Source: GCA-2733415 sp965178655
GTDB lineage: Bacteria > Bacteroidota > Bacteroidia > Flavobacteriales > Flavobacteriaceae
NCBI GenBank assembly: GCA_965178655.1
Contig: OZ238266.1
Location: 310,001 to 374,000, forward strand
Direction: 5' to 3'
DNA: 64,000 nucleotides
This document shows positions 48,017 through 57,052 of the stretch, piece after piece. The notes under the pieces are model-generated. The model made no database searches. It saw only the letters and a program-made list of their open reading frames with translations, and was not told where the DNA came from. Made by a program: the position numbers and the translations under genes. Numbering within the stretch: the first letter of the stretch is position 1; each line of letters starts with the position of its first letter.

Positions 48017-48662
48017 TAATCACTTAAAGACAAGTATAATACTCCTTTTGTTATGGACAAGCATATCATGCAACAATAACAAAAAAACAATGCGATTGCC
48101 TTTTTTTAACTCGTCAGATTTTACTCCAGAATGGATTGATAAATCAGAAGAAAATAGTGCTGCACTACACCATATTGCACCATTTTCTTTTATTAATCAA
48201 GACGGAAAAACTGTTACAAATACTGATTATCTTGGAAAAATTTATGTTGCTAATTTTTTCTTTACCACCTGCCCCGGGATTTGTCCGCAACTCACCCAAA
48301 ATATGCTACACCTACAAGACGTATTTAAAGAAGATGATAGTGTTGCGTTACTATCTCATACCGTAATGCCATGGGTTGATACAGTTGATAAGCTGAAAGC
48401 GTATGCCTTACAAAACGAAATTAATAGTAACAAATGGAACCTTGTTACTGGAACAAGAAAAGATATCTATGCCATTGCTCGGGAGAGTTATTTTTCGGAT
48501 GAAGATTTTATAAAAACACAAGAAGAAAGTGATTTTATACATACCGAAAATTTTATTTTAGTAGATAAAAAAGGAAGAATAAGAGGTGTTTATAACGGCA
48601 CATTATCCTTAGAAACCGAAAGATTAATAAAGCATATTTCTATACTGAATAACGAAAATTAA
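48003..48662 (+). CDS. SCO1/SenC/PrrC family lipoprotein
   Basis: 219 residues with a lipobox ending SISC at 23. The thioredoxin-like fold has the copper-binding CPGIC (C90 and C94 in FFTTCPGICPQL) and the conserved histidine H180 (SDFIHTENFILVD), so all three copper ligands are present. Family members deliver copper to cytochrome oxidase or act as thiol reductases. The context (YHYH and sulfatase lipoproteins) is not respiratory, so the copper target may differ. Confidence 0.88.
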   Translation: MYLNNNHLKTSIILLLLWTSISCNNNKKTMRLPFFNSSDFTPEWIDKSEENSAALHHIAPFSFINQDGKTVTNTDYLGKIYVANFFFTTCPGICPQLTQNMLHLQDVFKEDDSVALLSHTVMPWVDTVDKLKAYALQNEINSNKWNLVTGTRKDIYAIARESYFSDEDFIKTQEESDFIHTENFILVDKKGRIRGVYNGTLSLETERLIKHISILNNEN

Positions 48663-48666
48663 ACAC

Positions 48667-49974
48667 ATGAAAAAAACATTTTTTTTAGGGAGTATTATTT
48701 TAGGAATACTATTCTCTTGCAATAGTAACGACAACAGTTCAACTATAATAAGTAATAGCCAGCCTAATATTTTATTTATCATTGCAGATGACATGGGTCT
48801 AGACGCTACTCCAAACTACCCAATTGGAAGCATTAAACCATATATGCCCAACCTTGAAAATATGATGAGTACAGGCGTTAGATTTAATAATTTTTGGGCA
48901 AACCCTACCTGTACCCCAACTCGAGCAAGTTTATTAACCGGGAAATATGGCTTTAGAACAAATATGTTAAAAGTAGGCGACATACTATCGACTACAGAAA
49001 CCAGTATACAACAATTTTTAGACAACCATAACAGTGGATACAACAGTGCTATTATAGGAAAATGGCATGTTGGATATGACGATAATCACCCTGCTCAAAT
49101 GGGTGTAAATCATTACGAAGGCTTAATTAGTGGCGGAGTACAATCTTATTGGAATTGGAATCTTACCCAAAATGGCGTAACCACTGCACAAACCGAATAT
49201 TCGACTACAAAATTTACTGACTTAGCTATTAACTGGGTTGCCGAACAAGAACAACCTTGGTTTTTATGGCTGGCCTATAATGCGCCACATACGCCTTTTC
49301 ATTTGGCTCCTGAAACACTACACTCACAAGGTAGTTTACCAACCGACAATGCTAGTATTTCTGCCAATCCAATACCTTATTACATGTCAGCCCTAGAAGC
49401 TATGGATAGTGAAATTGGACGTTTACTAAGTAGTCTAAGCACTGAAGAGAAAGACAACACATTAATTATTTTTATTGGAGACAATGGTACACCTAATCAA
49501 GTGGCGCAAGACTACAATAGCTCAAGGGTAAAAGGTACCATTTATAATGGCGGTATTAATACCCCAATGGTAATTTCTGGAAAAAATGTAAGCAGATATA
49601 ACGCTACAGAAGATGCACTTGTAGGAACAACAGATTTTTTTGCTACAATTGCTGAAATTACTGGAACGGGAATAAACGAGATGAATGATAGCAAAAGTTT
49701 TATGCCACTATTTACAGAAAGTAATATTAGTATTAGAGATTATTTATATGCTGAAATTGGTCATGATGATACCACTGAAACAGATTATGCTATTAGAAAT
49801 GAGACCCATAAGTATATTTCATTTTCAAATGGATCTGAAGCACTTTATAACTTAAGTAATAATCAGTTTGAACAACCTAATTTACTACACCCGTCACAGT
49901 TGCCATTAAGTGATTATGATAGCGCTATTAAAGATGAACTTACTGCAAAAGCAATAGAAATAAGAGAGGATTAA
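48667..49974 (+). CDS. Sulfatase (formylglycine-dependent), lipoprotein
   Basis: 435 residues, anchored by a lipobox (LFSC, C18). ILFIIADDMG gives the first metal aspartates (D41, D42), and the activation motif CTPTRASLLTG places the formylglycine-forming cysteine at C82, the type requiring the S/T-x-R context. GKWHVGY and IGDNGTP supply further metal and substrate residues. It hydrolyses sulfate esters, possibly of algal polysaccharides in a marine host; substrate is inferred. The maturing enzyme is not in the window. It starts 4 bp after the SCO gene and converges with the next gene, leaving a 9-bp gap. Confidence 0.93.
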   Translation: MKKTFFLGSIILGILFSCNSNDNSSTIISNSQPNILFIIADDMGLDATPNYPIGSIKPYMPNLENMMSTGVRFNNFWANPTCTPTRASLLTGKYGFRTNMLKVGDILSTTETSIQQFLDNHNSGYNSAIIGKWHVGYDDNHPAQMGVNHYEGLISGGVQSYWNWNLTQNGVTTAQTEYSTTKFTDLAINWVAEQEQPWFLWLAYNAPHTPFHLAPETLHSQGSLPTDNASISANPIPYYMSALEAMDSEIGRLLSSLSTEEKDNTLIIFIGDNGTPNQVAQDYNSSRVKGTIYNGGINTPMVISGKNVSRYNATEDALVGTTDFFATIAEITGTGINEMNDSKSFMPLFTESNISIRDYLYAEIGHDDTTETDYAIRNETHKYISFSNGSEALYNLSNNQFEQPNLLHPSQLPLSDYDSAIKDELTAKAIEIRED

Positions 49975-49983
49975 CACTGTATA

Positions 49984-50586
49984 TTACCTAACTACAATAA
50001 TAGACGCTTTAGCGCCTTTAGTAAGGTTCCATTCTTGCGAAGTAATTAGTAATCCTGCAGCATCAAAAACTCTAAACTGCGCTGTATTAGGACCAGAAGC
50101 ACCTTGATTAAGTGCTACAAATTCTATTTGATTAAACCCTGGTTTTAAATCTACATTTATCCCTTTAAACCATGATGCTAGCGTGATTACACTTTCTACC
50201 ACTTCGCCGTTTACAAGCACCCTAACTTTATCACCATCTACATATTCATGATCGCGGCATTCTATGCTCACAAAACTGCCTTTGGTTTTAAAATCTCCTA
50301 AGTATTGGTCGTGCTTATAGGCGTCTTTTATGTCCTTATCCTTCCATTTTTTTTCTAAAGCAGCTCCTGCATCTACCAAATCGGTTGGTAATTCAATGCT
50401 AAATGGTTTAGGGTCTTCTAAGGGGTTTCTAATATCTATTATAGGGGCGTTATTTATTACAGGCACATCAGGTATAGATATTGTAGTATCTCCGGATGGC
50501 ATTACAACGCCTGTTCCTGTTTCTAGGTTAATCTGAGCCTGTAGCGATACAGTCAGAAAAAAGAATAAAATAATGGCTAACCTCAT
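49984..50586 (-). CDS. Secreted protein of unknown function
   Basis: 200 residues. A signal peptide (about 1-18, ending LQAQ) precedes an extended low-complexity region with TTISIPDVPVINNAP, then a charged segment (EKKWKDKDIKD) and a C-terminal beta-rich domain (about 95-200) with VRVLVNGEVVES and IEFVALNQGASGPNTAQF, which looks like an Ig-like or lectin-like fold. I recognise no named family. Complete and probably periplasmic or surface-exposed. Confidence 0.7.
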   Translation of the reverse strand: MRLAIILFFFLTVSLQAQINLETGTGVVMPSGDTTISIPDVPVINNAPIIDIRNPLEDPKPFSIELPTDLVDAGAALEKKWKDKDIKDAYKHDQYLGDFKTKGSFVSIECRDHEYVDGDKVRVLVNGEVVESVITLASWFKGINVDLKPGFNQIEFVALNQGASGPNTAQFRVFDAAGLLITSQEWNLTKGAKASIIVVR

Positions 50587-50644
50587 AATTATGCATTGTA
50601 AAAGTACAGAAAGATTTTAATCTGACTTATTTTTTAACATATTC

Positions 50645-51415
50645 TTAAAAAATAGACTCATCATTATTTTGTTTCTGATGAAATAGCGGGTGTGAATCAT
50701 CTAGGTGAATCATTCTTTTAACACCAAAGCGGACTTCCTTCCTATTCCAAAATCCACTACTTGGGTGATACACTTGATACTCTGTTGGCACTACTTCTGC
50801 TAGTTTATTTGATATTAATGGCTTAAAAGCCCTTGTACTTGCATTTATATAATAATCAAACTTATGAGTCTCTAAAAATAGAGTAAACTCTTTGTTGTAC
50901 TTTAAATTCCACCAACCATAGAGCCAAAAATTAAATTTAGTGCGTTCGTTGGCATTTTTACGCAATAAGTAATGTAATGAGGTTTGAAACGGAATAGGGT
51001 TATATAACGTAACCTCATATCCTGTGTGTTCTTCTGGAGAAATTTCTTCCATTAGCTTATAAAAGGTTGTCCTAAATGTTTCAAAACTTCCTACAAGCGG
51101 CTTTAATGGTTGAAAATCTTTTTCATAATCAAATTCTTTTTTATGAGGAGACTCTAGTATAAACAAAACTTTTTTATACGTTAGATTTTCTTGTTTCTTG
51201 AAATGAACATCTTGTTTGTGAATATAGAATTTCACATTTTTAACTAAGTGTTCCTGCCTAAAGAACTTATTTTTAATTACAATAAAATGTTGTTCAAGTA
51301 TAAAAAATCGATCATCTACAAGTGCTTCATTAATAGCATCACGTTCTTTAGTGGTAATACTGGTAATACGTTGCCCTTTTTTATTATATACTGGTATGGT
51401 TTTTATGTTTTTCAT
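50645..51415 (-). CDS. Protein of unknown function with faint uracil-DNA-glycosylase-like motifs
   Basis: 256 residues, soluble, basic. VLFILESPHKKEFDY (about 83-97), YNPIPFQTSLHYLL (about 138-151) and VYHPSSGFWNRKEVRFG (about 215-231) are spaced like the active-site loop, middle segment and HPS loop of the uracil-DNA glycosylase superfamily. That similarity is my inference and unproven; no database family comes to mind. It lies 7 bp downstream of rlmI's stop on the same strand and is probably co-transcribed. Confidence 0.6.
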   Translation of the reverse strand: MKNIKTIPVYNKKGQRITSITTKERDAINEALVDDRFFILEQHFIVIKNKFFRQEHLVKNVKFYIHKQDVHFKKQENLTYKKVLFILESPHKKEFDYEKDFQPLKPLVGSFETFRTTFYKLMEEISPEEHTGYEVTLYNPIPFQTSLHYLLRKNANERTKFNFWLYGWWNLKYNKEFTLFLETHKFDYYINASTRAFKPLISNKLAEVVPTEYQVYHPSSGFWNRKEVRFGVKRMIHLDDSHPLFHQKQNNDESIF

Positions 51416-51422
51416 ATAGCTG

Positions 51423-52643
51423 TTATGTTAACCTATAATAGCCACATTTTAAATATGCACCCTCAGGAAAACTTTTAATAATAGGATGGTCTATATCATG
51501 ATATGTTTTATCTATAATTTTAAACTCACGAGAGGCATTTTGTATTTCGGCCTCACAGATATCAAAAAACACCTCAGCTGTAATACGTGATGAGCAAGAT
51601 GCTAATATTAGCAGTCCGTTTTTAGCAACCAATTGCGCACCTAAAGTAGCTAAACGTGAGTAACTGTGTTTTGCCCGTTCAATTTCTTTAGTGCTTTTTG
51701 CAAATGATGGTGGGTCTATAACTACTACATCAAATGTTTTACGTTCATTAATTAATTGTTGCAAACCCTTAAAAGCGTCTATAGCCATTGTATTATGGGT
51801 TCCGGTATAAGTATTTAATTGTCCGTTTTTAACAGCCATTTTTAATGCCTGAGCACTAATATCCAAACTGGTTACTTCCGCAGCGTTATTAGCCAATGCA
51901 TGCACCGAAAAACCACCAGCATATGAAAACACATCTAGCATTGTTTTTTCTTTACAATATAGCCCTACACGGCGTCTGTTTTCTCTATGGTCTAAAAAAT
52001 AACCAGTTTTATGTCCGTGAATAACATTTGCCGAAAACCGAACGTCATGTTCTTTAAACACCACAACATTATCTTCTAGTGTGCCGTAAATCACCTGACC
52101 ATCAGACAAACCAAATGTATCCTTACTTTTTTGTACATTTCTACTTAATCTAAGTACTACAGTTTCGCTATTACTCTGTGCTACTAGTAGCGGAATAATT
52201 GTTTTTAAATGCGGAAACCACATGGTAGAGTATACTTTAACTACCATTACTTTTGCATATACATCTACAATAAACCCTGGAAACCCATCAGCCTCGCCAT
52301 ATATAAAACGATAACTATCCGTTTTTGTATTTAATAATTCTGTACGGATTTGAAACGCAGCTTTTATGCGTGACTCAAAAAAAGAATTATTTATTGTAGC
52401 AGGTTTTAAGAACTGTAATAATTTAATTCTAATTGGAGAGTTAGGATCGTATAAGCCACAGGCTAAAAATTTGTTTTTTCTATTGTCATATAACACCACT
52501 ACATCTCCAGGTGCTCCGGAAACACTTTGTTTTACAATACTATCCTCAAACACCCAAGGATGGTGTTTTTTCACCATACGCTCGGCTTTTGGCCTGAGTT
52601 TTATTGAAATTGTTTTTGTAGATAATTCTGGTAGTATGCTCAT
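51423..52643 (-). CDS. rlmI: Class I rRNA methyltransferase, RlmI-like (PUA plus SAM domain)
   Basis: 406 residues. An N-terminal PUA domain (about 10-90: LRPKAERMVKKHHPWVFEDSI) is followed by an EEHD-like domain and a Rossmann methyltransferase: DVFSYAGGFSVHALANNA is the SAM motif I, VIDPPSFAKS the catalytic loop, and LILASCSSRI holds a cysteine. This matches the 23S rRNA m5C1962 methyltransferase family; target position is by analogy with E. coli. IS copy 2 lies 63 bp upstream of its start and may disturb its promoter. Confidence 0.87.
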   Translation of the reverse strand: MSILPELSTKTISIKLRPKAERMVKKHHPWVFEDSIVKQSVSGAPGDVVVLYDNRKNKFLACGLYDPNSPIRIKLLQFLKPATINNSFFESRIKAAFQIRTELLNTKTDSYRFIYGEADGFPGFIVDVYAKVMVVKVYSTMWFPHLKTIIPLLVAQSNSETVVLRLSRNVQKSKDTFGLSDGQVIYGTLEDNVVVFKEHDVRFSANVIHGHKTGYFLDHRENRRRVGLYCKEKTMLDVFSYAGGFSVHALANNAAEVTSLDISAQALKMAVKNGQLNTYTGTHNTMAIDAFKGLQQLINERKTFDVVVIDPPSFAKSTKEIERAKHSYSRLATLGAQLVAKNGLLILASCSSRITAEVFFDICEAEIQNASREFKIIDKTYHDIDHPIIKSFPEGAYLKCGYYRLT

Positions 52644-52733
52644 TTGTATTGTTATGAAAACCTAATACTCATTTTAAAAGGCTAAGGTAAGTAATGCCAT
52701 ATAAACTGTCTCGTCCTAAATAACCGATACAGA

Positions 52734-53678
52734 TTATTGGGCTAAGATATTTAAATTATTAGAGGGTAGCAAATTCATTTTTGTTACTCTCTTTTTTTGT
52801 TTATAGGTTTTAATTTTCAGTCTTCTTTGTTTGTGCATTTGTTCAGGAGTCAACATTGAATTTGATAAGTGTGGTCTATCCTTATTGTATATTTCTATTG
52901 CGTTTTTTACTAATTTTTTAATTATATCAAGGTTTAGATTATACTTGTTAATATCAAATTCTTGCTTTAAAATGCCATTAATTCTTTCAGCTATTGCGTT
53001 TTCATAGGGATCATATTTTTGAGTCATACTAGGTTGTATGTCAAATTTATCTAATAATTTTTGATATTCATTAGAACAGTATTGAATACCTCTATCAGAG
53101 TGGTGTATCAACGCTTCTTGTTTATATATTCTATTTTTAACAGCTTTATCTAAAGCACGTGTAGTTCCTTTTACACACAGACTATCAGACACATCATATC
53201 CAACTATTTTCTTGGAATAAGCATCTGTGATTAATGCTAAATACATAGGGTTCTTTCTGTTTCCTATATAGGTAATGTCTGACACCCAAATCTGTTCAGG
53301 TCTTGAGGGTGTTGTTGCACTAATGAGGTTTTGATGTTTGTAAAACCTATGATATGAATTGGTTGTAACATGATACTGCTTCTTTGGTTTTATAAGCATA
53401 TGGTTTGCCTTAAGTATAGCAAAGAGCCTGTCTCTACCAACACCAATCTCTTTCAAAGGATCTTCTAGTTTATTATATAATTTACGTGTACCTAATTTGG
53501 GCATTTTCATTCTTATTTCTTTAACCATTTCTATTACTTTTTGAGCTTTTATTCGCCGCTTTTTTCTTGATTGATTAGCTCTATAATATACCTGCCTGCT
53601 AACCCCGAGTAATTCACAGGTAGAAACTATTGTTTCTTTGTGTTCTTCTTTGAAGGTGTTGATAACCCGGGTTTGGAG
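52734..53678 (-). CDS. IS3-family transposase OrfB, copy 2
   Basis: Same product as the copy 1 OrfB, in mirror position, with the DDE triad intact. First in-frame ATG is at 53528; the frame is open from the slippery site at 53678-53684. Confidence 0.92.
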   Translation of the reverse strand, partial: LQTRVINTFKEEHKETIVSTCELLGVSRQVYYRANQSRKKRRIKAQKVIEMVKEIRMKMPKLGTRKLYNKLEDPLKEIGVGRDRLFAILKANHMLIKPKKQYHVTTNSYHRFYKHQNLISATTPSRPEQIWVSDITYIGNRKNPMYLALITDAYSKKIVGYDVSDSLCVKGTTRALDKAVKNRIYKQEALIHHSDRGIQYCSNEYQKLLDKFDIQPSMTQKYDPYENAIAERINGILKQEFDINKYNLNLDIIKKLVKNAIEIYNKDRPHLSNSMLTPEQMHKQRRLKIKTYKQKKRVTKMNLLPSNNLNILAQ

Positions 53679-54058
53679 TTTTTTCTGATAGAAATATTAT
53701 ATTCTTTTTCCGCTAAATCAATCATCATGTCAAAAATGATTGCTTTTTTGTCTGCTCGTGAGACCTGATGCTCTAAGTGGGCTTTTTGCTTTTTTAGTAG
53801 ACGATTTTCTTGTTCTAATTCAAGTAGTTTTTGTTCAGGAGTTTTTGGCATATTTGATGGTGTTTGGTTTTCCCAATCAAAGGTGCCATATTTTCGGAGC
53901 CAACTAACAATTGTTGAACGTGCTTGGATACCATATTTACGAACAGCTCCTGTGGTGCTTAATTCTCCTTGTTCAATCTCTTGAACAATTTGTAGTTTTA
54001 AAGACATTGAATAGTCTTTCTGAGTACGCTTTATATAGCGTTCGGGGTTGTTTTCCAT
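53627..54058 (-). CDS. IS3-family transposase OrfA, copy 2
   Basis: Identical to the copy 1 OrfA: 143 residues, N-terminal helix-turn-helix, leucine-heptad helix, and the A-AAA-AAC frameshift signal (53684-53678 on the minus strand). Confidence 0.93.
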   Translation of the reverse strand: MENNPERYIKRTQKDYSMSLKLQIVQEIEQGELSTTGAVRKYGIQARSTIVSWLRKYGTFDWENQTPSNMPKTPEQKLLELEQENRLLKKQKAHLEHQVSRADKKAIIFDMMIDLAEKEYNISIRKNSKPGLSTPSKKNTKKQ

Positions 54059-54110
54059 TTTTTAACGTTTTTATGTGTAACGCTATTTCAGGACGGGACA
54101 AACATCAAAT

Positions 54111-54148
54111 AAAAAAGCGCTTTCATAATATAATGAAAACGCTTTTTT
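54111..54148 (-). terminator. Intrinsic terminator of the sucD transcript
   Basis: Arms of 16 bp (54111-54126 and 54133-54148) with one mismatch, A and T runs outside, 6-nt loop. The IS copy ends 10 bp downstream. Confidence 0.88.
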
Positions 54149-54169
54149 GTTTGATTGTATTTTAAGTGC

Positions 54170-55042
54170 TTATGCTAATACTTCAGCAACTTTAGCGCCT
54201 ATTTCAGCAGGAGAGTTTACAACGTGTATTCCACAATCTCTCATAATTGCTTTTTTAGCTTGTGCAGTATCATCAGATCCTCCAACAATGGCTCCAGCAT
54301 GTCCCATAGTTCTACCTGCAGGTGCAGTTTCTCCTGCAATAAATCCTACAACAGGTTTTTTACTTCCACTTGCTTTGTACCAGTTAGCAGCATCGGCTTC
54401 TAATTGACCTCCAATTTCACCAATCATAACCACAGCTTCTGTTTCTGGGTCATTGATTAATAACTCTACTGCTTCTTTTGTTGTTGTTCCAATAATTGGA
54501 TCTCCACCAATACCAATTGCGGTAGTAATTCCTAATCCTTCACGAACAACTTGATCAGCAGCCTCATATGTTAATGTTCCTGATTTAGAAACAATACCTA
54601 CATTTCCTTTTTTAAAGACAAAACCTGGCATAATACCAACTTTAGCTTCTCCTGGAGTAATAACTCCTGGACAGTTAGGACCTACTAAACGAGCGTTACT
54701 TGCTTTTACGTATGCATTTGCCTTTATCATATCGGCAACAGGTATTCCTTCTGTAATAGTAATAATTACTTTTATTCCAGCATCTGTAGCTTCCATAATT
54801 GCATCTGCAGCAAAAGCTGGTGGTACAAAAATAATAGTAGTATCTGCGCCTACTTTTTCTACTGCTTCTTGAACAGTATTAAAAACAGGTTTACCTAAGT
54901 GCTCTTGACCTCCTTTTCCTGGAGTAACACCACCTACAACATTTGTTCCGTAGTCGATCATTTGACCTGCATGAAATGTACCTTCACTTCCTGTAAATCC
55001 TTGTACTATAATTTTTGAATCTTTATTTACTAAAACACTCAT
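54170..55042 (-). CDS. sucD: Succinate-CoA ligase, alpha subunit
   Basis: TCA-cycle enzyme making ATP or GTP from succinyl-CoA. 290 residues, normal. GFTGSEGTFHAGQMIDYGTNVVGG carries the CoA-binding part, LVGPNCPGVITPGE follows, and the phosphohistidine lies in RTMGHAGAIVGGSDDTA. A TACATTTG -7 box lies 25 bp upstream of the start, so it has its own promoter. The beta subunit sucC is elsewhere. Confidence 0.96.
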   Translation of the reverse strand: MSVLVNKDSKIIVQGFTGSEGTFHAGQMIDYGTNVVGGVTPGKGGQEHLGKPVFNTVQEAVEKVGADTTIIFVPPAFAADAIMEATDAGIKVIITITEGIPVADMIKANAYVKASNARLVGPNCPGVITPGEAKVGIMPGFVFKKGNVGIVSKSGTLTYEAADQVVREGLGITTAIGIGGDPIIGTTTKEAVELLINDPETEAVVMIGEIGGQLEADAANWYKASGSKKPVVGFIAGETAPAGRTMGHAGAIVGGSDDTAQAKKAIMRDCGIHVVNSPAEIGAKVAEVLA

Positions 55043-55066
55043 TTTTTTGATTTTTTATTTGTAGTA

Positions 55067-55074
55067 CAAATGTA
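55067..55074 (-). promoter_or_regulatory. -7 promoter box of sucD
   Basis: Minus strand TACATTTG, a full match to TAnnTTTG, 25 bp before the start codon. No good -33 TTG is seen at 19-21 bp. Confidence 0.5.
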
Positions 55075-55106
55075 CTTTTTTCTAAGTAATCTGCCTTGTT
55101 TTATTA

Positions 55107-55514
55107 TTAAAATTTTATTGGCAAAAACGCTTTCTTTTCAATAGCAGACTCGTCTGCTAACTGACTCATCTCGTGTCCTTTATACAACTTACCATCTTTT
55201 ACCTCCCAAATAGACACAAAATGTGCTAAGCATATTTCTTCTTCAGGATGATCAAACGTAACTACATAGTATGTGTAGCGAATGGTTACCATGTTTTCTT
55301 CAGCTATAACGTGTGTTATTTCTGCGCGTAATTCTTTAAATGATTGAAAAGCTCTTTCGCCATGACTTAAAATTTCATCATGATTAAAATGTACAAATCC
55401 GGTACTGCTACTCCAATTTAATTCGCAATCAGGATGCAGGTAACTTTTTAAAAGTGTTTTATCCTTATAAAAATCTGATTGATAAAATGATATTACTAGT
55501 TCTTTTGGACTCAT
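55107..55514 (-). CDS. SnoaL-like / NTF2-fold protein
   Basis: 135 residues. MSPKELVISFYQSDFYKDKTLLKSYLHPDCELNWSSSTGFVHFN is the helical start and conserved loop of the SnoaL-like family; a beta sheet follows with HVIAEENMVTIRYTYYVVT and the ending AHFVSIWEVKDGKLYKGHEMSQ. Members are small-molecule binding proteins or isomerases; the ligand is not evident. It lies 7 bp downstream of the second lpxD-like gene in the lipid A operon. Confidence 0.8.
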   Translation of the reverse strand: MSPKELVISFYQSDFYKDKTLLKSYLHPDCELNWSSSTGFVHFNHDEILSHGERAFQSFKELRAEITHVIAEENMVTIRYTYYVVTFDHPEEEICLAHFVSIWEVKDGKLYKGHEMSQLADESAIEKKAFLPIKF

Positions 55515-55521
55515 TTCTCTT

Positions 55522-56451
55522 CTATTTTATATTTTTAAATATCTCTGGCAATTTTTTAACATTTGCCATTTCTTTAAAACGCTCTCTAGCCTCCATGGCT
55601 GGCGTTCCAAAATACTTTGTGTTTGCCTTGGTACTTGTTACAACTCCTGATTGTGCCAAAACTACTGTTCCTTCAGCAATGGTTATGCCACTATTTACAC
55701 CTACTTGACCCCACATGGTTACTTTATCTTTTATAATAACGCAACCTGCAATACCAACAAATGATGCAAATAAGCAATCTTTACCTATAACTGTGTCATG
55801 ACCTATTTGTACATGATTATCAATTTTAGTGCCTTTGCCTATTGTTGTACTTCCCGTTACACCTTTATCAATTGTACATAGTGCTCCAACATCTACATTA
55901 TCTTTAATAACTACATTTCCGCCCGATAATAATTTATCGTAGCCTGTAGGTCGGTTTTTATAATAAAAGGCATCTGCGCCCAAAACGGTACCTGAATGTA
56001 TGGTTACATTATTTCCTATAACAGTGTTGTCATAAATGGATACATTTGCATGGATAATACAATTATCTCCCATAGTAACATTATTACCTATAAATGCTGT
56101 TGGTTGTATTTGGGTGTTTTTACCAATTATAGCTGTAGCAGCAATACGTTCTGTAGCAGCCTCAAAAGGTTTAAAATATTGTGTTAGTCTATTAAAGTCT
56201 CTAAAAGGATCATCTGACACTAATAGCGCTTTCCCTTCCGGGCAAGCTACTTTTTTATTAATTAGTACTACAGTGGCAGCTGATTCTAGTGCTTTATCAT
56301 AGTATTTAGGATGGTCTACAAAAACAATATCTCCAGGAGTAACAACATGTATTTCATTCATGCCTGTTACCGGAAAATTTGCATCGCCAATATAACTAGC
56401 ATCAATAATTGTTGCTATTTGTGATAATGTATGTTTTTGAGGAAATTTCAT
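55522..56451 (-). CDS. LpxD-like UDP-acylglucosamine N-acyltransferase paralogue
   Basis: 309 residues. A short N-terminal nucleotide-binding domain (about 10-105) precedes a left-handed beta-helix of hexapeptide repeats (about 105-275, e.g. IGKNTQIQPTAFIGNNVTMG). The catalytic histidine region of LpxD, with IDNHVQIGHDTVIGK, is present, and VGINSGITIAEG type turns follow. It is shorter than the true lpxD at 59,250. Two copies in one operon may acylate different positions or substrates; that is inference. It is followed by the SnoaL-like gene and preceded by efp. Confidence 0.85.
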   Translation of the reverse strand: MKFPQKHTLSQIATIIDASYIGDANFPVTGMNEIHVVTPGDIVFVDHPKYYDKALESAATVVLINKKVACPEGKALLVSDDPFRDFNRLTQYFKPFEAATERIAATAIIGKNTQIQPTAFIGNNVTMGDNCIIHANVSIYDNTVIGNNVTIHSGTVLGADAFYYKNRPTGYDKLLSGGNVVIKDNVDVGALCTIDKGVTGSTTIGKGTKIDNHVQIGHDTVIGKDCLFASFVGIAGCVIIKDKVTMWGQVGVNSGITIAEGTVVLAQSGVVTSTKANTKYFGTPAMEARERFKEMANVKKLPEIFKNIK

Positions 56452-56474
56452 TTAAATAACGCTATAAGTGTATA

Positions 56475-57041
56475 TTATTCTTTAACACGCTCTTTATAAG
56501 TTCCTTTTGCTGTTTCTATTTTAACTTTGTCGCCTTCGTTAATAAATAACGGTACATTTACAATTGCTCCAGACTCTACTGTTGCAGGCTTGGTAGCATT
56601 TGTTGCTGTGTTTCCTTTTACACCAGGCTCAGTATGTGTAACCTCTAAGACAACACTTGCTGGCATATCTACAGAAAGTGGCATTTGATCTTCGCTATTA
56701 ATTAATACCGTTACAACTTCGCCTTCTTTTAATAAACCAGGTGCGTCTAATGTTTTCTTTTCAAGTGTAATTTGATTATAGTCTTCCACGTTCATAAAAT
56801 GAAACGTATCTCCCTCTGGGTATAAAAACTGATATTTATGTGTTTCTACACGTACCTCTTCTATTTTTCTACCTGATGGAAAGGTATTATCTATAACTTT
56901 ACCTGAGGTAACACTTTTTAACTTTGTACGTACAAATGCAGGTCCTTTTCCTGGTTTTACGTGTAAAAATTCTATTATTTTATATATATCATTGTTGTAT
57001 TTGATACATAATCCGTTTCTAATATCTGAAGTACTTGCCAT
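56475..57041 (-). CDS. efp: Elongation factor P
   Basis: Relieves ribosome stalling at polyproline. 188 residues with KOW, OB and C-terminal OB domains. The modified residue at the loop tip is K32 in HVKPGKGPAF. The EarP-type arginine is not present, so a lysine (or unmodified) version applies. It lies between lpxA and the second lpxD-like gene, an order familiar in Bacteroidota. Confidence 0.96.
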   Translation of the reverse strand: MASTSDIRNGLCIKYNNDIYKIIEFLHVKPGKGPAFVRTKLKSVTSGKVIDNTFPSGRKIEEVRVETHKYQFLYPEGDTFHFMNVEDYNQITLEKKTLDAPGLLKEGEVVTVLINSEDQMPLSVDMPASVVLEVTHTEPGVKGNTATNATKPATVESGAIVNVPLFINEGDKVKIETAKGTYKERVKE

Positions 57042-57052
57042 TATTTTATTTT

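Larger units (their letters stand above)
52707..54100 (-). mobile_element. IS3-family insertion sequence, copy 2
   Basis: 1,394 bp, the mirror of copy 1 (its encoded proteins are the same residue for residue). The ends TGTCTCGTCC and GGACGGGACA are in reversed order, and a 3-bp AAC target duplication (52704-52706 and 54101-54103) flanks it. It lies 10 bp from the sucD terminator. Confidence 0.95.
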
